Source of the DNA: Mariprofundus aestuarium
GTDB taxonomy: Bacteria > Pseudomonadota > Zetaproteobacteria > Mariprofundales > Mariprofundaceae
Length of the DNA stretch: 64,000 bases
NCBI RefSeq assembly: GCF_002795805.1
Contig: NZ_CP018799.1
Coordinates: forward strand, 1,543,001-1,607,000
Direction: 5' to 3'
The number at the start of each line of letters is the position of its first letter. The stretch's first letter is position 1. Below the pieces are notes generated by a model. The model ran no database searches and had not been told where the DNA came from. It was given only the letters and a program-made list of their open reading frames with translations. Position numbers and translations under genes: made by a program. Shown piece after piece: positions 18,943-24,909 of the stretch.

Positions 18943-19326
18943 TTAATGAAACAGTGCTCTGGTCTCTTTACCAAACAGATAAATCAGAATAAGAAGTGCA
19001 AAGAAAATGCCAACCAGTTGCAACATGAGATTTGCTACTGAACCATCTAAACTCATGGCTAACAAACTCAGTAGAATCGATACTATATAAATAGCTATTG
19101 TCAGGTAGCAACCCCACTTATGTAACTTCCATAGGCCGTATGCTCCGACCAAGGTCAAAATACCAATGGCCAGCACGACCCAGTTTACCATCACCACGTC
19201 CAATGAAAACAGATCAAACAATATTGATGGCACGCCAAACACCAGGCAGAGCACCCCGCCAAACGCGGTATACATCGCAATAACTACAAGCCATCGCGGT
19301 TTATCATCTGTAGTAACATTATTCAT
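18943..19326 (-). CDS. Four-helix membrane protein, unknown function
   Basis: 127 residues, unrecognised. Four hydrophobic segments (about residues 12-35, 45-65, 70-92 and 98-120) separated by short loops make it an integral inner-membrane protein with little soluble part. AGGAG lies 6 bases before the ATG. It is the last chromosomal gene before the integrated element and is followed (upstream, 19440-19476) by a terminator hairpin. Confidence 0.7.
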   Translation of the reverse strand: MNNVTTDDKPRWLVVIAMYTAFGGVLCLVFGVPSILFDLFSLDVVMVNWVVLAIGILTLVGAYGLWKLHKWGCYLTIAIYIVSILLSLLAMSLDGSVANLMLQLVGIFFALLILIYLFGKETRALFH

Positions 19327-19439
19327 ATCCTTCTCCTGCCTAGCTTAGTATAGACAAGAAAATGAATTTTGAGACATCGCACAATTTTGATAGGAAAAGA
19401 ATATAGCTTGTTCAGGTTCTTTTGACGCAGGCCTAACGC

Positions 19440-19476
19440 AAAAGAGCCGCATGACACTTAGTCCTGCGGCTCTTTT
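19440..19476 (-). terminator. Terminator hairpin next to attL, probably the original terminator of the tRNA gene
   Basis: A perfect 12-bp stem (AAAAGAGCCGCA at 19440-19451, TGCGGCTCTTTT at 19465-19476) with a 13-base loop. In the pre-integration arrangement (attB) it would sit directly behind the 3' end of the tRNA(CAU) gene, reading on the minus strand. The element now separates them by 6.6 kb. Confidence 0.75.
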
Positions 19477-19480
19477 TAGT

Positions 19481-19504
19481 TGGTGGCGCTTCAGGGACTC
19501 GAAC
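19481..19504. repeat. attL, 24-bp core repeat
   Basis: TGGTGGCGCTTCAGGGACTC plus GAAC, identical over all 24 bases to 26097-26120. Flanking bases differ on both sides, so the core ends here. It is an orphan 3' tRNA end with no tRNA body attached. Confidence 0.93.
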
Positions 19505-19766
19505 GCTAAGTGACTGTTTTTCAAGAGAAAACCCAGACCTACTCAGACCACTCCAGACCAATGACCCCAACGGTTTAGCCCTCCCCCCTACTTTCGACCA
19601 ACCAGTCCAGACCAACCCAGACCAGCCCTTAGAATGTCACAAATCGGTCACAACTTGCCCCCTCTGTGGAGCTGAGTTGCAGGAGGGTAGCGCACCCCCC
19701 GCCCCATGGACGGAGGGAGCGCATTCCGACTGTAACGAAGACGACGAGGCACACCGTGTCTGTTGA
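19503..19766 (+). other. Displaced 3' coding segment of the integrase gene
   Basis: Read in the integrase frame across the 24-bp core, this stretch is open for 87 codons and stops with TGA at 19764-19766. The encoded tail begins TLSDCFSREN and contains ECHKSVTTCPLCGAEL and later Cys and His residues, a zinc-ribbon-like pattern. In the integrated state it has no start of its own. In the circular form it would extend the integrase from 403 shared residues to 490 and overlap the rep start (19756) by 11 bases in another frame. The frame and overlap are read directly; that the circle forms is inference. Confidence 0.7.
19534..19623 (+). repeat. CAGACC iterons with 10-bp phasing
   Basis: Five copies of CAGACC start at 19534, 19544, 19554, 19608 and 19618; within each group they are exactly one helical turn apart. 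They lie between attL and rep. They may be Rep-binding iterons (origin), integrase arm sites, or both. Confidence 0.6.
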
Positions 19767-20616
19767 TACATTCGTTGCCTCGCATCTGAAGGTGAAGCAC
19801 AACTCTGCCGGAGAGGTCAGCATCACCCTGCCGACCAATCCCAATCTTCACCGCCCTCCTCCACCTGATAATTCTGGTTCAAGAATCACTACCTGTTTAT
19901 CTAGGCGTGGAGCAAAAAGTATCCGTGGTGCTGTTTATCTTGCAGGTAGAGATCACGGAGGCATGGGAACTTTTATTACGGTCACGTTCGATTTAGAGGC
20001 TAGAGAACGCTTGGCATCTGGAGAAACAACCATAGGAGCCGAAATAAGCCGCTTTCTTGATGCTTGGCGCAGTAGGTATCGGAAGAAAGGTAAAAAGCAG
20101 CCTCTGTTCATCTGGGTGGCTGAGAACCCCAACGATTCAAATCCTCATGTCCATATTTTGACCAATGATAAGGTTGAGTATCGGCATTTCAGGATGTGGG
20201 CACGTGGGCTGGAGAAGCTCTGGGGCAACGGCATGGTGCATCTGGAGAAGATCAAATATGCGAAAGCGGCTGGTCGTTATTTAATGAAGGCCGTCGGTTA
20301 CCTTGCAAAGGGAACCGATGGCAACCAAGGCTCCGTGGTAGGTCAACGCTATGGCGTTAGCCGTGATCTCAAACCTAAAGAACATATCGACTATGTTCAT
20401 GTCGGAATCGAAGGCGTCATTGCCTATCGCAAAATGATTACTGAATCATCCGGGAAAAAGTTTAATGACATCTACGTACATGAACATGGGGTTTGGACTC
20501 CCCCAGGTCATGGAGTTAACCAAACCCTGATCATGATTCTAAACTTATTACACATTCCTGAAACTCAGAAAATTAGGACAATGTTTCAATCAAACTCTCC
20601 TCAAAGCTTTATATAG
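19756..20616 (+). CDS. HUH-family replication initiator (rolling-circle Rep, ORF2/G2P-like)
   Basis: 286 residues from the GTG at 19756, preceded by a GAGG ribosome site; the frame is open back to a GTG at 19666, which reads through low-complexity sequence. The HUH motif is HVH at residues 131-133 (context SNPHVHILTN). The candidate nucleophile Tyr residues follow at 168, 175 and 182 in KIKYAKAAGRYLMKAVGYLA. This order (HUH, then YxxxxxxY) fits rolling-circle initiators of filamentous phages and small plasmids, which nick the origin and stay attached through Tyr. The last 27 bases overlap the convergent ariB-like gene. Confidence 0.8.
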   Translation: MSVDTFVASHLKVKHNSAGEVSITLPTNPNLHRPPPPDNSGSRITTCLSRRGAKSIRGAVYLAGRDHGGMGTFITVTFDLEARERLASGETTIGAEISRFLDAWRSRYRKKGKKQPLFIWVAENPNDSNPHVHILTNDKVEYRHFRMWARGLEKLWGNGMVHLEKIKYAKAAGRYLMKAVGYLAKGTDGNQGSVVGQRYGVSRDLKPKEHIDYVHVGIEGVIAYRKMITESSGKKFNDIYVHEHGVWTPPGHGVNQTLIMILNLLHIPETQKIRTMFQSNSPQSFI

Positions 20617-21450
20617 AAAAGGATCTATTTTCATATCACAGTCATTTGCTATGCGGGCTTTTAGCTGTTCAAAAGATGAATGATAAGCAAATTCTCTGGT
20701 CAGCAGCAAATGAATGAAAGGTAAGATATAATCTTTTCCTGAAAGTACGCACACTAAGTCCAAGTCATACTTTCTTAAGTGCTTAACAACAATTTTTTTC
20801 TCTTTTTGATACTGCTCATCGCCAAGAATTAACTTCAATTGAGTAATTATCACTCTCATTCTTCCTAATATTAGGGGTTTTAAAACATTGGGGCTCCCAC
20901 CGTCCAAAAAACGATGTATATTATAAGAAACTGTTTTCACTCCAATTTTCTTTTTATGATTCCTGTGGCAAATTGCATACAACACAAAAAGTGGAAGAAA
21001 TGATTTCTCCAGACTTTTTATCTGAGCGTCAAAATTTAGCCTTGAGCAAACATCGACTTTAGTGCTGTTATAGTCACTCTCATGAGCTATGGTTTCCAAT
21101 GTTTTTCTACATAACAATAAGTTTTCTGAGCAATAAACTCTCAAAGAGTAAAAATATTTTAGTTTTAAAGGCCTTGTCCCACATATTAAATTCAAATCCC
21201 CATCAACTATATAAATCTTTTTTCTGGTCGAGTTACTCTGGTCTGCTTTACAGGCATCAATAACTTCTTTCCTTCCGCCAAGCTGAAATATGCGAACTAC
21301 TTTTGCTTTACCTTCCAAGATTCTCGAAAACAATTTTTCATACACCGCTCGGTTTGCTTTATCTTCAACAAATATATCTATTTCATTAAATGGTCTATAC
21401 AAAAAAGAATATGCTTTTTTTGCAATGCTGGAGTATTCTAATATACCCAT
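20590..21450 (-). CDS. DUF4435/TOPRIM nuclease-like protein, AriB-like (PARIS effector)
   Basis: 286 residues. The N-terminal part has a TOPRIM-like pattern: Glu29 in IDIFVEDKANRAVYEKLF, then IYIVDGDLN with Asp83 and Asp85. YCSEN (106-110) matches the YxxEN motif typical of DUF4435. In PARIS, AriB is held by the AriA ATPase and released on sensing a phage anti-restriction protein, then acts as a nuclease (tRNA cleavage is reported for PARIS). The ATG follows the ariA-like stop by one base (TGA-C-ATG), so the two are tightly coupled. A family match is by motif only. Confidence 0.75.
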   Translation of the reverse strand: MGILEYSSIAKKAYSFLYRPFNEIDIFVEDKANRAVYEKLFSRILEGKAKVVRIFQLGGRKEVIDACKADQSNSTRKKIYIVDGDLNLICGTRPLKLKYFYSLRVYCSENLLLCRKTLETIAHESDYNSTKVDVCSRLNFDAQIKSLEKSFLPLFVLYAICHRNHKKKIGVKTVSYNIHRFLDGGSPNVLKPLILGRMRVIITQLKLILGDEQYQKEKKIVVKHLRKYDLDLVCVLSGKDYILPFIHLLLTREFAYHSSFEQLKARIANDCDMKIDPFLYKALRRV

Positions 21451-21451
21451 G

Positions 21452-22816
21452 TCAACCCTTACTCAGATCAATACAAGCTTCTTCTCTGTCTAAAATAATG
21501 GATGGGGAGTGTGTAGCAAAAATCAGCTGCAAGTCAGGGTTTGCTTCTTGAATTGCTCCAACAAACATTTCTTGCCACATAATATGCAATGACAATTCTG
21601 GCTCATCTACAATTAATGAGACCGTCTCATCGCGGCTTCGATTGAAGTAAAGGTTGGACAACATAACAAAAAGGTGCGCCTCCCCAGATGATAATCCAGT
21701 TAAAGATCTCACATTGCCGTTCACCTCGAGTTGAATTTGACCTGCCTCTGAAAAACAAATTTTCTTTCCACCATGTTCTAGGAATGCGTTGATTCCATAT
21801 AGATATTTATCAACCTTAGAATATGCTTCGTTTTTCTTTTTATTAAATTTTTCAACTAGTTTAATTAATGTGTTGATATTGGCTTCTTGAGGAAGAAATG
21901 ATGTCCAGCTAAAGAACTCCATCATTTGATCGGGTTTCAATTTTTCAAAAATGTCATCAAATGCTTTAATGTCATACTTGTTAAACTGTTCATACATAAC
22001 TTCAATGTAGCGAAAAAATGGAGAAACATGACTATCAATATCCTTTTCTTCCACTCCAATGTTTATAAGGGTCTGCTTAACTAGCACATGCTTCTTTTTC
22101 ATTTGAGCTACATATCTTGCATCAGGGATTTTTGGCTTAATTTTTTCATCTTGTGCTTTGTCATCCTTGATGTGGAATGAACACAGAACCATGTCTCTCA
22201 TCAACCTATTAGCCAGAGTCTTTTGTTCTGAAGAAATCGTTCGATAATAGTCCTCGACCATTTCCCTAGTTTCAATCATCCCTTCTTTCAAGCTTCCAGC
22301 AAAGACCTCTCGAAAATGTCTATTTCTAATCCTTGGTCGGATATTTTTATCGGACAAATCACCACTTACTTTTCTTTCAAGGCCAATAAACATTGGCGAT
22401 GGTAAAGATTTAATGCTCTTAATTACTGGATGTGAAAAGGCGATTGTCTCTGCCTCTTTGTAAAATTCTACTCGCCTTTCTTCATACCTATATGAAGATT
22501 CATAAGGATCTCTTTTAATTAATGATAATTTATAAGAATCTTTCACATTACTATGCAAGATGGTCAATTCATCTTCTGAGGATTTCGCTGTGATAGAATG
22601 TGTCTTTCCATCAATATTATATTCAACTTTCATCTCAGAGAAATCTACATCAACCAAATACAGTAAAGATGGTTGAAGCAATGCAACCATCCCCCTTACA
22701 ACTGAAGTTTTTCCGCTTCCATTGATCCCAGTCAGAAATGACAATTCTTCATTAAACTTCACTGAAATATCTAAGTAACCATGAATTTTTTTGCCTGTAA
22801 ATTTAGTAATCTTCAT
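21452..22816 (-). CDS. AAA15-family ABC-type ATPase, AriA-like (PARIS sensor)
   Basis: 454 residues, SMC/OLD-like ATPase. Walker A GINGSGKTS (30-38), signature LSSGE (375-379), Walker B SLIVDEPELSLH with Asp404/Glu405, and the switch His436 in ATHSPSII. The insertion between them is long and largely helical with charged stretches. It lacks a C-terminal TOPRIM, so it is not a single-chain OLD nuclease; the nuclease part is the next gene. GGGG lies 7 bases before the ATG. The pairing AAA15 plus DUF4435 is the defining arrangement of PARIS. Gabija-type or other OLD-like systems are the alternative. Confidence 0.8.
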   Translation of the reverse strand: MKITKFTGKKIHGYLDISVKFNEELSFLTGINGSGKTSVVRGMVALLQPSLLYLVDVDFSEMKVEYNIDGKTHSITAKSSEDELTILHSNVKDSYKLSLIKRDPYESSYRYEERRVEFYKEAETIAFSHPVIKSIKSLPSPMFIGLERKVSGDLSDKNIRPRIRNRHFREVFAGSLKEGMIETREMVEDYYRTISSEQKTLANRLMRDMVLCSFHIKDDKAQDEKIKPKIPDARYVAQMKKKHVLVKQTLINIGVEEKDIDSHVSPFFRYIEVMYEQFNKYDIKAFDDIFEKLKPDQMMEFFSWTSFLPQEANINTLIKLVEKFNKKKNEAYSKVDKYLYGINAFLEHGGKKICFSEAGQIQLEVNGNVRSLTGLSSGEAHLFVMLSNLYFNRSRDETVSLIVDEPELSLHIMWQEMFVGAIQEANPDLQLIFATHSPSIILDREEACIDLSKG

Positions 22817-22887
22817 TAATCATCCCCATAAACAGCTAACGTGAATTTCCATAGGCTTGTCTAATATACCAAAAAGTCGAACCATTA

Positions 22888-23115
22888 TTATTTTTCAACT
22901 CCATCCCTTCTTCCAGCTTCATACATTTGCCTCATCTCAATTTCTTTAACCTTTTCATCGCTTCGCATAATTTCAAAAACAGACCAAATCAAGCCAAACA
23001 CCATCAGATAAAATAAGATATCAATCTTAGCTGCCATACTCAGGTTGAACATCTTGCCATCGTATAACCAGATTAGAGATGTGAATGTTGCTGCTGATAT
23101 AATTCCCCAAATCAT
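22888..23115 (-). CDS. Small two-helix membrane protein in the defence operon
   Basis: 75 residues, unrecognised. Two hydrophobic segments (about residues 2-18 and 32-50) are followed by a charged C-terminal tail (EIMRSDEKVKEIEMRQMYEAG). GGAG lies 8 bases before the ATG. It lies 72 bases upstream of the ariA-like gene and 60 bases downstream of the HNH gene on the same strand. A membrane-linked role in the defence module is possible but not shown. Confidence 0.6.
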   Translation of the reverse strand: MIWGIISAATFTSLIWLYDGKMFNLSMAAKIDILFYLMVFGLIWSVFEIMRSDEKVKEIEMRQMYEAGRRDGVEK

Positions 23116-23175
23116 TTCTTTTTCTCCTAAAACAATATATTGATGGCCTTGCTCGGCTTAACAGGCCTAAACTCA

Positions 23176-23724
23176 TTATCTGTTAACAAATGCCTCATCC
23201 AATTGCTTATACATATTCAGTGACTTTTCAGATTCTAATTTAATATTTTCATAAAGACTGTTCGCAATCACACGAATTGCATGCCTCTCTTTTTCGTCTA
23301 AGTCCGGATATTTTTCAGCTGTAATATGATTAATTATTTTGTTCTTTCTTTGCTCGAATAGGTAAGATTCATTTCTTCTCTCACATACAACCTGAAGGTG
23401 TTCTTCCCAAGATGTGTATGTTTTACCTTCCTTTCTTTCTCGCTTGTTACAAGGCTTACAGCATGGAGCAATATTCCCAGGGTGGTGAAGTCCATATTCG
23501 GTTCTGTTGAACATCAATAAATGTTCAATTTGCAGCACTGCGTGCGCTTCTCCGCAGTAACAACACGTTCCGCTGAAAACATCATCTCTAATCCGGGCCC
23601 AAGTCGCTTTCCCTTTGCCTGAACCGGTATTGAATGAATGGCCTAGATAATACTCTCCAACTTTAGTTAAGAAACTTCGGACAGCTGTATTAGCAGCATC
23701 AGATGAAGTGTTATATGTTGTCAT
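23176..23724 (-). CDS. HNH endonuclease
   Basis: 182 residues. The HNH motif is framed by two zinc-binding Cys pairs: CCYCGEAH (Cys 54-57), then IEHLL with catalytic His68, Asn84 in HHPGNIAP, and CCKPCNKRE (Cys 88-92). The C-terminal half is helical and charged. Such stand-alone HNH proteins occur in restriction and defence loci and in phages. Its ATG overlaps the stop of the upstream secreted-protein gene (ATGA), so they are translationally coupled. Confidence 0.8.
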   Translation of the reverse strand: MTTYNTSSDAANTAVRSFLTKVGEYYLGHSFNTGSGKGKATWARIRDDVFSGTCCYCGEAHAVLQIEHLLMFNRTEYGLHHPGNIAPCCKPCNKRERKEGKTYTSWEEHLQVVCERRNESYLFEQRKNKIINHITAEKYPDLDEKERHAIRVIANSLYENIKLESEKSLNMYKQLDEAFVNR

Positions 23725-24215
23725 TGCTTGTTATATTGACCGTAGCCACTGCTGTTCACAGTACCCAAACTTTTTGAAGGCTTCGCTGATTTTGGTTTTG
23801 CTTTTGAGTAATTAATCGCAGTAACAACCCCTCGTGCAACCATTACAACAGGAACTTCTGAGTAATTGTAATATACGAGCCGCTCTGACCTTTCCTGGGC
23901 CGTCATCGAGACAAGCGTTTTACTTGGAACACCCCAAGACTTAATGACATCTTTTTTGCTCATGCCGATTTTTATCTTTTTCAATCGGATCAATTGGTTT
24001 GCTTGAGTAGCGGTAAGCTCACCATGACCTTTTTTTGAAGCATTCTCTCTTGAGTAATCTCGCATCCTCTTGCGGCTAAGTTCCTTTCCGCTTTCACATG
24101 GAGAATCCTGCCAGCTAATAGAACCACTGGGACTTTCGCATTTATATGTTATGCCCGCATAAGAAACTGGAATAGCCATGAATACAGCAACGGCCACAAT
24201 CAATAATTGTTTCAA
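23721..24215 (-). CDS. Secreted DUF4124-domain protein with SmpA/BamE-like segment
   Basis: 164 residues from the TTG at 24215, which has AGAGGG 7 bases upstream and lies just after the predicted transcription start; an in-frame TTG at 24233 would precede it. A signal peptide (KQLLIVAVAVFMAIPVSYAG) is followed by a DUF4124 motif (ITYKCESPSGSISWQDSPC) and a region (about 80-125) with IKIGMSKKDVIKSWGVPS, resembling BamE/SmpA-type folds. Exported DUF4124 proteins are common in proteobacteria with unknown function. Finding one as first gene of a defence operon is odd. Confidence 0.7.
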   Translation of the reverse strand: MKQLLIVAVAVFMAIPVSYAGITYKCESPSGSISWQDSPCESGKELSRKRMRDYSRENASKKGHGELTATQANQLIRLKKIKIGMSKKDVIKSWGVPSKTLVSMTAQERSERLVYYNYSEVPVVMVARGVVTAINYSKAKPKSAKPSKSLGTVNSSGYGQYNKQ

Positions 24216-24238
24216 GATAAATCCCTCTCTCAATGAAG

Positions 24239-24267
24239 GTTATAGATCATCACAACATATTTCACAA
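24239..24267 (-). promoter_or_regulatory. Promoter of the defence operon
   Basis: On the minus strand TTGTGA (24262-24267), a 17-base spacer and TATAAC (24239-24244). Transcription would begin near 24232, 17 bases before the TTG start of the first gene. It would drive the run DUF4124 - HNH - small membrane protein - AriA-like - AriB-like. Confidence 0.5.
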
Positions 24268-24346
24268 CCTAGATATATATAGGGGCTTGCAAATTACCCC
24301 CCTCATAGACAACCTTTCGTTCAGATTCTCAATTGCGAGGCTCCTC

Positions 24347-24670
24347 ATGGATAACGATAAATTCATTTCTATCATCGACAATGCCACAGAAAAGTTTCGT
24401 GGCGACATCACTCATTTAAGCCGTGCAATAGGCATGCTTGCCGTTGGGCGCCGCTTAGGATGGCGAGTGACCTATCTCATTTATAGTCGAGCAACTGTTC
24501 GTAAGTACGAGAAACTTCTTTATGTAAGCATTCAAGATGTATTGCCTGAGAAAGGAGATTTGGCTGAAAAATCTCTTGCAGGAAAAGCTCTTAAGAAAGT
24601 CGACAACTTTTGGAAGGCCGTAAAGGGAGAAATCCCAGGTATTCGATCAACTATGACCACCCAGGACTAG
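24347..24670 (+). CDS. Hypothetical protein (107 aa) of the integrative element
   Basis: Unrecognised. The ATG at 24347 has GAGG 6 bases upstream; the frame is open back to an ATG at 24233, which lacks a ribosome site and overlaps the divergent promoter. The protein is helical and basic (HLSRAIGMLAVGRRLGWRVTY) with no membrane segment or clear HTH. It lies between the divergent defence operon and xis-int, a usual place for a regulator, but that is only position-based. Confidence 0.55.
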   Translation: MDNDKFISIIDNATEKFRGDITHLSRAIGMLAVGRRLGWRVTYLIYSRATVRKYEKLLYVSIQDVLPEKGDLAEKSLAGKALKKVDNFWKAVKGEIPGIRSTMTTQD

Positions 24671-24676
24671 TGTCTA

Positions 24677-24705
24677 TTGACACGCCCCTAGGGGAACTGT
24701 AACTT
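24677..24705 (+). promoter_or_regulatory. xis-int promoter with palindromic operator in the spacer
   Basis: A perfect TTGACA (24677-24682), a 17-base spacer and TAACTT (24700-24705). The spacer contains the 10-bp palindrome CCCCTAGGGG (24685-24694), a good candidate operator for a repressor that would keep the element integrated. Confidence 0.55.
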
Positions 24706-24731
24706 GCACCTATTCCACGCTGGAGGTGCAA
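24704..24731 (+). promoter_or_regulatory. Inverted repeat masking the xis ribosome site
   Basis: TTGCACCT (24704-24711) and AGGTGCAA (24724-24731) form a perfect 8-bp stem that includes the GGAGGT ribosome site of xis. The left arm lies at the promoter's -10/start region, so it would be present only in RNA read through from upstream, not in RNA from the xis promoter. Confidence 0.45.
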
Positions 24732-24733
24732 AG

Positions 24734-24907
24734 ATGAAATGGATTACAATAAAAAAACTTAGTGACCTAACCGGGTACTCTGAGGATGCAATCCGAGCCA
24801 AAATTAGAAAAGGTGTTTGGTTAATGGGACTTCATTGGATCAAGGCTCCAGACGGTCGGGTTTTGTTTAATCCTCAAGCCATTAATTCTTGGGTCGAAGG
24901 CCATTAA
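24734..24907 (+). CDS. Excisionase, Xis/AlpA-like
   Basis: 57 residues from the ATG at 24734 (GGAGGT six bases upstream); an in-frame ATG at 24704 is less likely. The sequence MKWITIKKLSDLTGYSEDAI is a typical winged-helix excisionase start, followed by RAKIRKGVW and a short W-containing C-terminus (INSWVEGH). Such proteins bend DNA at att sites to direct the integrase to excision. Its stop is two bases before the integrase ATG. Confidence 0.8.
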   Translation: MKWITIKKLSDLTGYSEDAIRAKIRKGVWLMGLHWIKAPDGRVLFNPQAINSWVEGH

Positions 24908-24909
24908 TC

